From assembly GCF_017357425.1 (NCBI RefSeq), contig NZ_CP014571.1, forward strand, positions 868,001-932,000: 64,000 bases of DNA, given 5' to 3'. This document shows, piece after piece, positions 37,117 through 44,593 of the stretch (position 1 is the first letter of the stretch; the number at the start of each line of letters is the position of its first letter). Under the pieces are notes generated by a model that was not told the origin of the DNA, did not search any database, and was given only the letters and a program-made list of their open reading frames with translations. Position numbers and translations under genes: made by a program. Origin of the DNA: Arthrobacter sp. D5-1 (GTDB lineage: Bacteria > Actinomycetota > Actinomycetes > Actinomycetales > Micrococcaceae).

Positions 37117-38049
37117 TCAAGCCTGGGCTTCGCTGAGCTCCAGCTGGCTCCGGTATTCCACGGGTTGTTTGGTGATGGGGTCAACGAACCGGATGCCGCG
37201 GGCCAGGAGCTGGAGCGGCTTGCTGTAATCGTCCGGGGCCTTGTCCAGCAGGTCCGGGTAGAAGGCATCGTTGACGATGCCCAGGCCCAACGACGCCATG
37301 TGGACGCGAAGTTGGTGCGTTTTTCCGGTGTGGGGTTCCAAGCGGTACAGCGCGCGTTGGTGAGTGCCGGCGTCGAACGTTGCTGTTTGTTCGATCCGCG
37401 TTTCGGCGTTTGGTTCGCCGTCGATGACTTCGGCGAGCAGATAGCTGCGGGACTTGGTCATGCGGTTGCGGACCACCGTGGGGAACTCGACGGCGGGATA
37501 GCCTGCGGCGGGCGTCGCGGCAGAGACGCACTCGTATTCCTTCTGGACCTGGCGCTTCTCGAAGAGCACCTGGTACTTTCCCCGGGTGTCCGTGTTGGTG
37601 GACAGCAGGAGGAGGCCGGCGGTCATGCGGTCCAGGCGGTGCATGGGGATGAGGTCCGGGAGGTTCAGGAGGTTCCGGAGCCGGACCAGAGCGGATTCCT
37701 GGATGTAGGTCCCGCCGGGAGTGGTGGGGAGGAAGTGTGGCTTATCCACCACCAGGATGTGTTCGTCCTGATGCAGGATGTTGATATCCACCGGCAGCCG
37801 TGTCTCCGGCGGCAAGGTCCGGTAGTACCAAATGAAGGTGTGGTCCTCCAGTTTGGTGTTCCGGTCCAGCGGCACGCCGCCCTCGCCTACGATTTCGCCG
37901 GCATCGAAACGGTCCTCGATGCCTTGGGGGTCGATGTGTCCCCAACGATGCATCATGTAGTCCATGGCGGTGGTCCACGGCCCCTCGTCCGGGAGGCGGA
38001 GGCGGGTCGCATTCACGCCGTCGCGCACGGGGAGGGGGGATTGCATCAC
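37117..38049 (-). CDS. RluA-family rRNA/tRNA pseudouridine synthase
   Basis: 310 residues. The catalytic aspartate lies in MHRLDRMTAGLLLLSTNT, the family's motif HRLDxxTSG. VVDKPHFLPTTPGG (motif I) and EPHTGKTHQLRVHMASLGLGI (motif III) complete it. An N-terminal extension of about 80 residues precedes the core without a clear S4 domain. It isomerises uridine in rRNA or tRNA; which site is not predictable. It is convergent with the Lrp gene, and its start is followed upstream by a palindromic repeat element that separates it from the ArsR gene. Confidence 0.9.
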   Translation of the reverse strand: MMQSPLPVRDGVNATRLRLPDEGPWTTAMDYMMHRWGHIDPQGIEDRFDAGEIVGEGGVPLDRNTKLEDHTFIWYYRTLPPETRLPVDINILHQDEHILVVDKPHFLPTTPGGTYIQESALVRLRNLLNLPDLIPMHRLDRMTAGLLLLSTNTDTRGKYQVLFEKRQVQKEYECVSAATPAAGYPAVEFPTVVRNRMTKSRSYLLAEVIDGEPNAETRIEQTATFDAGTHQRALYRLEPHTGKTHQLRVHMASLGLGIVNDAFYPDLLDKAPDDYSKPLQLLARGIRFVDPITKQPVEYRSQLELSEAQA

Positions 38050-38070
38050 CGGACAATTCTACCGGCTGCG

Positions 38071-38129
38071 TTGTGGGGCCCGCTCTGCGTACTTTGGCCG
38101 CGCTGAAGCGTGCAGAGCGGACCTCACAA
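38071..38129. repeat. Dispersed palindromic element, copy 2
   Basis: Arms TTGTGGGGCCCGCTCTGC and GCAGAGCGGACCTCACAA match the 6291-6349 element, with two changes between the arms and a different 23-bp centre. Here it lies between divergent genes (pseudouridine synthase and ArsR), so it cannot serve only as a terminator. Confidence 0.85.
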
Positions 38130-38158
38130 CCAGCCCACAACCGACGAGAAAAAAGTTC

Positions 38159-38188
38159 TTGACAATAAAAGTTGTCGGTAAGCATACT
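38159..38188 (+). promoter_or_regulatory. Sigma-70-type promoter of the ArsR gene, with embedded operator
   Basis: TTGACA at 38159 and CATACT at 38183 are separated by 18 bp. The -10 ends seven bases before the ATG, so transcription should start at or next to the start codon (a leaderless mRNA). GACAA at 38161 and TTGTC at 38172 form an inverted repeat overlapping the -35, suited to autorepression by the ArsR-type product. Confidence 0.7.
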
Positions 38189-38194
38189 TGAAGC

Positions 38195-38839
38195 ATGTTG
38201 GACATCGAAGTGATCGAGGACCCGGCCGCGGCGGAAGCGTCGCTGGACCCGATCCGCACCCGCATCCTCCGCGAGCTCGCCGAGCCCGCGTCCGCCACGC
38301 AGCTGGCGCTCAAGGTCGGCCTGCCGCGGCAGAAGGTGAACTACCACCTGAAAGCGCTTGAACGGCACGGATTGGTGGAACTGGTGGAGGAGCGTCGAAA
38401 GGGCAATGTCACCGAACGTGTGGTGCGTGCGACGGCGGCCTCCTACCTGATCTCGCCCGTCGCCTTGGCATCTGTGGCGCCGGACCCTCGACGTTTTGCG
38501 GACCGCTTCTCCGCGTTTTGGCTTCTCTCCCTTGCCTCGCGCACCGTGCAGGAAATGGGCAAGCTCATCTCCGGTGCCGCCGTGGCGAAGAAGAAGCTGG
38601 CCAGTTTCGCGATCGACGGCGAGATCACCTTCCGCTCTGCGGCGGAACGCGCAGCGTTCGCCGAAGAGCTCGGCGTGGCGGTGACCCAACTGGTGGATAA
38701 GTACCACGACGGCGGTGCTGCCGCGGAGGCGGGCGGGGCACGCAAGCACCGGCTCGTCGTCGTGCTTCACCCCGCACTGAAGACGCAACACGAGCCCCCA
38801 GCAGATCCAATAGCAGAAAAGGACCAAGGCAATGACTGA
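38195..38839 (+). CDS. ArsR-family winged-helix regulator
   Basis: 214 residues. The winged helix spans residues 15-75: LDPIRTRILRELAEPASATQ, VGLPRQKVNYHLKALERHGLVELVEERRKG. The remaining half is helical with SLASRTVQEMGKLISGAAVA, a layout common in ArsR-type regulators paired with SRPBCC proteins. It has no metal-binding cysteine motif, so it is not a classical metal sensor. Its last 8 bp overlap the SRPBCC gene start, so they form an operon. The promoter lies directly before the ATG and no ribosome site is present, in line with a leaderless transcript. Confidence 0.88.
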   Translation: MLDIEVIEDPAAAEASLDPIRTRILRELAEPASATQLALKVGLPRQKVNYHLKALERHGLVELVEERRKGNVTERVVRATAASYLISPVALASVAPDPRRFADRFSAFWLLSLASRTVQEMGKLISGAAVAKKKLASFAIDGEITFRSAAERAAFAEELGVAVTQLVDKYHDGGAAAEAGGARKHRLVVVLHPALKTQHEPPADPIAEKDQGND

Positions 38840-39524
38840 CAACCGGAGATTCGACATCGTGGCGGATACTGAACTGCCCGGCACCCCCGAGCGGGTATGG
38901 AATGCTGTCACGGCGGACACGGCCGCTTGGATGTTCCCCACGGATCAGTGGCCCGACGTGAAGACCACCGAGGAGTTTCCCACGCACTTGGTGTCCCGGA
39001 TGGATGGCCCGGACGGCTGGTTCAACCAGTTGGAGCACGTCCTGGAGCCGCTCGACGGTGGCCGTGCCAAGCTGCATTACGTCCACAGCGGCATCTTCGC
39101 CGATAACTGGGACGAGCAGTACGACGGCGCCAGCAAGCATACGGAGTTCTACCTCCACACGTTGGGCCAGTACCTGCAGTACTTCGATGGCAAGCCCGTA
39201 GTGTTCACGGACATTCAGGCGCCTGCTGCTTCACAGACCCCCGACGGATTTGTGCAGCTGAAGAAGGCCTTGGGTGTGGCGGATGTTGCCGCCGGCTCGC
39301 GATTCGACCTGGACGTCGACGGCGTGGGGCGGCTCAGTGGCGAGGTGGACTTCTCCAACGAGAACTTCCTGGGACTGCGGACCGACGACACCCTCTACCG
39401 CTTCTTCGGCCGTAATGCCTTCGGCGCTCCGGTGGGCATGACCGTGCACGAGTTCGGCGGTTCCGGCGACTCGGAGCTCACGGCCAAGGCGTGGGGCGCA
39501 TTCCTGGAGAAGGTCTACGCGTAG
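38832..39524 (+). CDS. SRPBCC family protein, ArsR operon partner
   Basis: 230 residues of the Bet v1-like fold: DIVADTELPGTPERVWNAVT at the start, TAAWMFPTDQWPDVKTTEEF and a mid-segment VHSGIFADNWDEQYDGASKH followed by TEFYLHTLGQYLQYF, as in AHSA1-type proteins. It overlaps the ArsR gene by 8 bp. Pairing an ArsR regulator with an SRPBCC protein is common in actinobacteria and suggests binding of a hydrophobic compound. The C-terminal 80 residues are a second, less similar half. Ligand unknown. Confidence 0.82.
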   Translation: MTDNRRFDIVADTELPGTPERVWNAVTADTAAWMFPTDQWPDVKTTEEFPTHLVSRMDGPDGWFNQLEHVLEPLDGGRAKLHYVHSGIFADNWDEQYDGASKHTEFYLHTLGQYLQYFDGKPVVFTDIQAPAASQTPDGFVQLKKALGVADVAAGSRFDLDVDGVGRLSGEVDFSNENFLGLRTDDTLYRFFGRNAFGAPVGMTVHEFGGSGDSELTAKAWGAFLEKVYA

Positions 39525-39534
39525 GTGAAACCGG

Positions 39535-40110
39535 CTAGGCGGCCCAGGCACGTGCCACGGATTCCAGGGCCGCCTCGTAGATTCCAGCCCAGTCCGTTGC
39601 GGGGTCATTCATTTGAGCCAGCTCGAGGCTGACCAGCCCGTGGACCTGACCCCAAATGGCCATCGCCACCATGGTGGGATCGTCGCTTCGGAGCCTGCCG
39701 GCTGACTGGGCAGCCACCACCGCCTCCACCAAGGGGAGCATTGAATCCGAGGCGACGTCCGGCGTCGGGCTGCAGTCAACGTAGCCGGCCAACGCGCCAC
39801 CGAACATGAGTCGGTACAACGCCGGATGTTCCAAGGCCCACACTCGGTAGGCGCGCCCAAGCTCCAGCAGTCCGCCCTTGGCGGCCTCCTTTTGGGACTG
39901 GCCGAAGGACCGAAAACCGTCGTCGACGGCGGCCGTCAGCAGCTGCGCCTTTCCGCCGAACAGCGAGTAGATGGCCGTGGTGGAGGTCTCTGCCGCCGCT
40001 GCGACGTCCCGAAGGGTGACGCGGGCAGGACCTTCGCGGTCCACAAGGTCTGCAGTGACCGCCAGGAGACGCTGCTGGACGTGCTGATCATGAACGACGG
40101 GTCTTGCCAT
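39535..40110 (-). CDS. TetR family transcriptional regulator
   Basis: 191 residues from the ATG before ARPVVHDQH; a start ten codons upstream (40140) would put coding sequence over the operator. Helix-turn-helix: LLAVTADLVDREGPARVTLR, DVAAAAETSTTAIYSLFGGK. The C-terminal domain is of the TetR_C type with YRVWALEHPALYRLMFGG, seen in regulators of monooxygenase and efflux genes. It is divergent from the DUF4188 gene with a perfect 10-bp inverted repeat between them, so that gene is its most likely target. It is convergent with the SRPBCC gene, 10 bp apart. Confidence 0.9.
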   Translation of the reverse strand: MARPVVHDQHVQQRLLAVTADLVDREGPARVTLRDVAAAAETSTTAIYSLFGGKAQLLTAAVDDGFRSFGQSQKEAAKGGLLELGRAYRVWALEHPALYRLMFGGALAGYVDCSPTPDVASDSMLPLVEAVVAAQSAGRLRSDDPTMVAMAIWGQVHGLVSLELAQMNDPATDWAGIYEAALESVARAWAA

Positions 40111-40121
40111 GCCCTCAAGTC

Positions 40122-40156
40122 TTTCATAACATTGTTTCATAACAGCGTTATGAAAC
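40122..40156. promoter_or_regulatory. TetR operator between divergent TetR and DUF4188 genes
   Basis: GTTTCATAAC at 40134 and GTTATGAAAC at 40147 form a perfect 10-bp inverted repeat with a 3-bp spacer. A third half-site, TTTCATAAC, lies at 40122. The site sits between two divergent starts, typical for a self-regulating repressor. Confidence 0.8.
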
Positions 40157-40189
40157 TGGCAACCAGGACCGCATCCAGGAAGGCTTCAC

Positions 40190-40684
40190 ATGGCACAGGA
40201 GATTTTCCCCGGCCGCTTCACGGCGGACATCGAGCGCGACACCGTGACCGTTTTCCTCATCGGGATGCGCGCCAACCGGTGGTGGAAGATGGGCCGTGTG
40301 GCGAAGGTTGCCTCGGCCATGCCCGCCATGATGCGGCACCTCGCAGAAAACCCCGAGGCTGGACTGCTCGGCAGTGAGCAGTGGTTCGGGCGGACCACCA
40401 TGCTGCTCAGCTACTGGGAAAGCCCCGGGCATCTTCGCGCATTTGCTGCCGACAAGGATTCGCCGCATCTGGGTCCGTGGCGGAAATTCATGAAGGAAAT
40501 TGCGGGCAGCGGCGACGTCGGTGTGTGGCACGAAACGTACCAGGTTCCGGCGTCGGGCATTGAAGTGGTTTACAACGGGATGCCACTGTTCGGATTAGCC
40601 AAGGCAACCTCGCATGTCCCAGTGGGACCCGGCAGCAACACGGCGAAGCAGCGCATGGGCGGGACCCGGAGTACTGCGGCTTAG
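40190..40684 (+). CDS. DUF4188 family protein (putative monooxygenase-like)
   Basis: 164 residues. The family has a ferredoxin-like dimeric alpha/beta barrel fold. Visible landmarks: FTADIERDTVTVFLIGMRANRWWKM, MRHLAENPEAGLLGSEQWFG and MLLSYWESPGHLRAFAADKD followed by HLGPWRKFMKEI, and VWHETYQVPASGIEVVYNGMPLFGLAKAT, all in the order seen in DUF4188. The ATG lies behind GGAAGG-like sequence. The TetR operator is just upstream, so it is probably induced by a small molecule. Its stop overlaps the convergent YczR gene by 4 bp. Confidence 0.85.
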   Translation: MAQEIFPGRFTADIERDTVTVFLIGMRANRWWKMGRVAKVASAMPAMMRHLAENPEAGLLGSEQWFGRTTMLLSYWESPGHLRAFAADKDSPHLGPWRKFMKEIAGSGDVGVWHETYQVPASGIEVVYNGMPLFGLAKATSHVPVGPGSNTAKQRMGGTRSTAA

Positions 40685-42144
40685 GCAACCGCGACGACGG
40701 CGGGTCGCCCGGCCTTGAGGGTACGGCGCAGGTGGGGGGCGGCGTCGAGCTTGTCCTGGGCGGTGCGGAGCGCACCGACGGCAGACTCCAACTGCGCGGG
40801 CGGCAAGGTGTAGGGCACACGCAGGTAGTGCTCGAACGCTCCGCCCACTCCAAAGCGCGGACCGGCGGCCAAGCGGAGCCCGAAGTCAGGTGCGAGCACC
40901 GTCAGCGCCGTGCTGCACGGCGAGGGAAGCCGGCACCAGACGGTGAGTCCGCCCTGTGGTCGCTCCACCTCCCACGATGGCAAGTGCTCGGCCAGCAAGT
41001 CCAACAGCGATTCCCGGTTGCGCCGGAGTTCCTCCAGCCGGGCGTCCAATGGCTCCGAGAAGGACCTGATCAGGCGCGCAGCCGCCAACTGTTCCACCAC
41101 AGGACCCCCCAAATCCATGACGGTCCTCGTCGCAACAAAACGGGTGATCATCGCTTCATCGGCCCGGATCCATCCGGTCCTGAGGCCTGCCCAATGCGAT
41201 TTGCTCAGCGACCCAATGGAAACCACCGAGGGGCTGAAGGACGACATCGGAGCCGTACGGACGCCGTCGAGGTTCAAACCCCGCAACGTCTCATCCACCA
41301 CCAGCACCGTCCCGGACGCAGTTGCAGCGCGCACCAACCGCCGCCGCTGCAGATCCGACATGATGCGTCCTGTTGGATTGTGGAAGTCCGGCACGAGGTA
41401 GGCCATGGCGGGCCGCTGCTGGTTCATCGTGGACACCATCGCGTCGATGTCCCAGGCAGGAGATGTACTCGACTCTATGACGGGTAACGCCACCGGCAGC
41501 GGTTTGCAGCCGGCGGAGCGGATGGCGTCCAGCGCGTTGGGATAGGTGGGGTGTTCCACCAGGACCCGGTCCTGTTTACCGGCGAGCGTCCGCAGCACGA
41601 TGTTGAGGGCATGCTGGGCGCCGGAGGTGACCAGGATCTGGCCGGCTGTGGTGGGCACGCCCTCGGCGGTATATTTTTCCGCGATGGCTTCACGCAGGGC
41701 GGGTACGCCGACGGAGTCGTACCCAAAGCCCGGCAAGAGTGCCGGCAGCTCGGTCAGTGCCTCCGCGAATGCCCGATGCACCACTTCTCCGGCGGCGGGC
41801 AGCGATGCATAGGCGAGGTCCAGCAGCCCCTCCGGAACGGCAAGCCCGGGCGCGCTGACGGGCACCGTGCGGTGCGGGATGCAGGTCCTGCCACGGCTGC
41901 CCTGCCCGGCAGTGAGGAAACCCTGCTCGCGCAGGCTCGCATAAGCGGCGGTGACGGTGGTGCGACTGAGGCTAAGCGTCTGGGCGAGTGCCCGTTCGCT
42001 GGGCAGCGCGACGTCCAGTGGGATGCGCCCGTCCATCACCAGCAACCGCACGACGTCGGCCAACTCGCGGTAGGCAGGCAGGGCGCCGGAGTTCCAAGAG
42101 CCCAGCAGGCGGACGAGTGCAATGGGATTCAGTGAGCCGGACAT
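40681..42144 (-). CDS. yczR: MocR-type (GntR/aminotransferase) regulator YczR-like
   Basis: 487 residues. An N-terminal GntR winged helix (about 20-90: LPAYRELADVVRLLVMDGRI, LPSERALAQTLSLSRTTVTA) is fused to a fold-type I aminotransferase domain, with FHNPTGRIMSDLQRRRL and the PLP lysine in SIGSLSKSHWAGLRTGW. Such regulators sense PLP or an amino-acid adduct. The divergent neighbour is a YczE-type membrane protein, the known genomic companion of YczR. A palindromic site overlaps the promoter, and the -10 lies six bases before the ATG, so the mRNA may be leaderless. Confidence 0.9.
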   Translation of the reverse strand: MSGSLNPIALVRLLGSWNSGALPAYRELADVVRLLVMDGRIPLDVALPSERALAQTLSLSRTTVTAAYASLREQGFLTAGQGSRGRTCIPHRTVPVSAPGLAVPEGLLDLAYASLPAAGEVVHRAFAEALTELPALLPGFGYDSVGVPALREAIAEKYTAEGVPTTAGQILVTSGAQHALNIVLRTLAGKQDRVLVEHPTYPNALDAIRSAGCKPLPVALPVIESSTSPAWDIDAMVSTMNQQRPAMAYLVPDFHNPTGRIMSDLQRRRLVRAATASGTVLVVDETLRGLNLDGVRTAPMSSFSPSVVSIGSLSKSHWAGLRTGWIRADEAMITRFVATRTVMDLGGPVVEQLAAARLIRSFSEPLDARLEELRRNRESLLDLLAEHLPSWEVERPQGGLTVWCRLPSPCSTALTVLAPDFGLRLAAGPRFGVGGAFEHYLRVPYTLPPAQLESAVGALRTAQDKLDAAPHLRRTLKAGRPAVVAVA

Positions 42145-42148
42145 AAGA

Positions 42149-42178
42149 CCAGTATTCCAAACTGGCTATGGAATACAA
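42149..42178. promoter_or_regulatory. YczR operator and leaderless promoter
   Basis: GTATTCCA at 42152 and TGGAATAC at 42169 form a perfect 8-bp inverted repeat with a 9-bp spacer; CCAGT and ACTGG sit around it (42149, 42161) and CCAGT recurs at 42182. On the minus strand TTGTAT and AATACT, 16 bp apart, form a promoter whose -10 ends six bases before the yczR ATG. Confidence 0.7.
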
Positions 42179-42205
42179 GGCCAGTTCTCTTGGATGATTG
42201 ACATC

Positions 42206-42862
42206 ATGATGACCCGAAGAATCACACAACTCCTGATCGGCCTCGCGATGTATGGCATCTCCTTGGCCATGTTCATCCGGGCCGGCCTTGGCTTGGACCC
42301 CTGGGACGTGTTCCACCAAGGCGTGTCCCAGAAGACCGGTTTCAGCATTGGCGTTGTGGTCATCGCGGTCAGCTTCCTTGTCCTGCTCCTCTGGATTCCG
42401 CTGCGGCAAATGCCGGGGATCGGAACCATCGCCAACGCGGTGCTCGTGGGACTTTTTGCCGACCTTGGACTGTGGCTGATCCCCGGGTTCTCCCACCTTG
42501 GAGGCCAGATCGCCATGCTTGCCGGAGCCGTGATCCTCAACGGTATTGCTTCCGCCTGCTACATCGGTGCCCGGCTCGGTCCCGGTGCCCGCGATGGCCT
42601 CATGACAGGCCTGGTTCGCCGCACCGGATGGTCCGTCAGGCTGGTGCGCACCGGCATCGAAGTGGTGGTCCTTGCCGTGGGTTTCCTGCTGGGAGGCTCA
42701 GTAGGTGTGGGAACCGTGGTCTATGCCTTGGCGATTGGCCCGATCGTGCAAGTGCTGCTGCCCAAATTTATGGTTCCGGAACGGGCCAAGGCAACGGACG
42801 GCACGGCTTCGAGCGCGGCAACGGAACCCGCAGAAGCCGTGCCGACAGCGCCAGCCGCCTAA
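42206..42862 (+). CDS. yczE: YczE/YitT-like membrane protein
   Basis: 218 residues from the ATG at 42206; the next ATG (42209) and one at 42194 are also possible, and no ribosome site settles it. Five or six hydrophobic segments; QLLIGLAMYGISLAMFIRAGLGLDPWDVFHQGVS is the YczE signature, followed by GIASACYIGARLGPGARDGLMTGLVRRTG. The C-terminal tail is Ala/Glu-rich and hydrophilic. YczE-type proteins are associated with YczR control; transport of a vitamin B6-linked or amino-acid compound is suspected but unproven. The tail ends in a short hairpin shared with the convergent GH26 gene. Confidence 0.85.
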   Translation: MMTRRITQLLIGLAMYGISLAMFIRAGLGLDPWDVFHQGVSQKTGFSIGVVVIAVSFLVLLLWIPLRQMPGIGTIANAVLVGLFADLGLWLIPGFSHLGGQIAMLAGAVILNGIASACYIGARLGPGARDGLMTGLVRRTGWSVRLVRTGIEVVVLAVGFLLGGSVGVGTVVYALAIGPIVQVLLPKFMVPERAKATDGTASSAATEPAEAVPTAPAA

Positions 42863-42865
42863 GCC

Positions 42866-42883
42866 CCGCCGCTTGACCGGCGG
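42866..42883. terminator. Short hairpin between convergent genes
   Basis: CCGCCG pairs with CGGCGG around a 6-nt loop, between the yczE stop and the GH26-like stop. The stem is short and U-runs are absent, so the call is weak. Confidence 0.3.
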
Positions 42884-42886
42884 ACC

Positions 42887-44119
42887 TTAGCGGCACACAC
42901 CCAGATCCTCGCCGTACCGCAACCAGTCCGGCAGGTCCTGCGTCAGGGCATCGCGGATGGCGGGTGTTCCAGCGCTCCGCCAATCGACGTCGTCGTTAAT
43001 TTCGATTTCGTACTTCTTCCACTCGAACCAGTTGATCATTTTCAATTGCGGAAACTGTTGGTGGGTTTCGGGGGAGAAGACCTGGCGCCACCAGGCCCGT
43101 TTGACGTCCAGCTCTGACGCTCCACCGCGCGCCGGCGTGAAGATCGCAGCCGTCTCCGGTATCCCTACCGGCTTCTGATGGTCCACTCCGTAGACCTGGT
43201 AGAAGTCCGGGACGGCACTGTCATCGCCTGCGGTTCCGTTGTAGGTGCCGGTAAGCATGGCCAGGAATTTGCCCGGTTCGGAGATGTCGTTGTTGCCCCA
43301 GGGCCGTTGGTTGCCCCAGTGATACAGCGACACGCCCACCCAATCCACTGCGTCGTCCCCGGGATAGTAGGGGGCGTACGTGTCATCGTTCATGGTGAGC
43401 GTACCGTCGTGGTCCGTGTCCAGGGCGGCGAAGTCCGGGGTGCCCGGTCTGGCGGCGAACTGGCCTCCCGTAAACGGGTAGCCACCGCCGTAGTTCGGTG
43501 CCCACATCATGGACGTACCCGGCGCCTGGGTATGCACGGCTGCTGCCACCTTTCGGAAAACCTCCACGTAGCGCAGCGGCTGCTGGCCCCAGGAATACCA
43601 GGAACCGTTCATCTCATGCGCAAAGCGCACTACGACGGGCGTTCCCTGATCGTTGATGGCCCGTAAGTCGGTGGCCAACGTGGCGATTACTTCGTCGCTC
43701 ATGGTCGCCAAGCCACCGTGTGGTTCCAGCGTCAGGAGGAGGACGCCGCCTGTGGGACGGACCTGGGTGACGGCGTTGGTGGTGTGGGACCACGTTTCGT
43801 CGTCGTATGGGATGTCCGAAAACTGGACCACCACCGCCGGATCATGCCCGAGATTGGCCTGGTGTTCTGCAAGGGTTTCAGAGTTCCAGTCCAGGTTGAC
43901 GCCCAGCAACACCCCGTCCTTGGGCACGATGGTGGAAGCATCCACGGCCCTGCAGAGGGAGAGCGCCTGCACCACAGGCACCACCTCCTTGGACGCGAAA
44001 CCCAGTCCAGTGGCGGCGAGGGCCGTCACCACCAAAGGGATGAGCAGGCTGGCCCGCCGGCGCTTGCGATTCGGGTGGCCGCTAAAGGTGGGAGGTGCCG
44101 GGGCCACCGTCATCCCCAT
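42887..44119 (-). CDS. Membrane-anchored GH26-like glycosidase with EF-hand loop
   Basis: 410 residues. A basic N-terminus (NRKRRRAS) is followed by one membrane helix (about 24-42), so the enzyme faces outside. VVVRFAHEMNGSWYSWG carries the GH26 acid/base E169, and PVGIPETA the probable nucleophile E322. FVGVSLYHWGN-like WVGVSLYHWGNQRPWGNN lies between them as in mannanases/glucanases of this clan. A canonical calcium-binding loop, DTDHDGTLTMND at 234-245, sits between the catalytic residues. It overlaps the STAS gene by 10 bp and follows the cellulose-synthase-like gene, suggesting it trims or releases that polymer. Confidence 0.82.
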   Translation of the reverse strand: MGMTVAPAPPTFSGHPNRKRRRASLLIPLVVTALAATGLGFASKEVVPVVQALSLCRAVDASTIVPKDGVLLGVNLDWNSETLAEHQANLGHDPAVVVQFSDIPYDDETWSHTTNAVTQVRPTGGVLLLTLEPHGGLATMSDEVIATLATDLRAINDQGTPVVVRFAHEMNGSWYSWGQQPLRYVEVFRKVAAAVHTQAPGTSMMWAPNYGGGYPFTGGQFAARPGTPDFAALDTDHDGTLTMNDDTYAPYYPGDDAVDWVGVSLYHWGNQRPWGNNDISEPGKFLAMLTGTYNGTAGDDSAVPDFYQVYGVDHQKPVGIPETAAIFTPARGGASELDVKRAWWRQVFSPETHQQFPQLKMINWFEWKKYEIEINDDVDWRSAGTPAIRDALTQDLPDWLRYGEDLGVCR

Positions 44120-44547
44120 CCCAGGGTGCGGCGCGGACGCGCGAAGAGCCCACGCCAGCGTGACTGCGGCGCGAGGTGACGTGCCCCCACCAGGTTCGTA
44201 CCGCCATCGAGCGCTTCCTGGCGGGTGGCGTAGATACGGGCTACCTGCCCCAGATGGGCTTGGAGCAGTGTTTGGTCGAGGGCGGAGGATGTGCCGAAAA
44301 GACGTAGATCGCCGCCGCGGGCGCGGAGCACGTGCAGTACTTCAAGCAGGCCAACGACGCCGGACGCGCCGACAGCTGTCACGTCGGCAACGTTCAGCAG
44401 GACCACTATGGGGCCGTCGGCCGCGGCTTCTGCGGAGAGGTGGCGAACATCCAGGACGCTCAAAGCGTCCAAAGGGCCCGCGATGGTCAGATCGATTGAT
44501 GTCAACAAGGTGGGGATGGAATTCGGGGCATGGGAAAGAACGGACAT
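44110..44547 (-). CDS. STAS-domain protein
   Basis: 145 residues, a single anti-sigma-factor-antagonist fold: LTIAGPLDALSVLDVRHLSA, then IVVLLNVADVTAVGASGVVGLLEVLHVL, in which the serine after GA is the site phosphorylated in SpoIIAA-like proteins. The C-terminus is arginine-rich (RWRGLFARPRR). ATG has AGGAG six bases upstream. It sits between the glycosyltransferase and the GH26 gene and overlaps the latter. No anti-sigma kinase is in the window, so it may instead tune the glycosyltransferase or respond to an unlinked partner. Confidence 0.82.
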   Translation of the reverse strand: MSVLSHAPNSIPTLLTSIDLTIAGPLDALSVLDVRHLSAEAAADGPIVVLLNVADVTAVGASGVVGLLEVLHVLRARGGDLRLFGTSSALDQTLLQAHLGQVARIYATRQEALDGGTNLVGARHLAPQSRWRGLFARPRRTLGWG

Positions 44548-44593
44548 GGGGCGCTCCTGGCTGGGGTTGGAACGGCTTTATTCAGGTTTGTTG

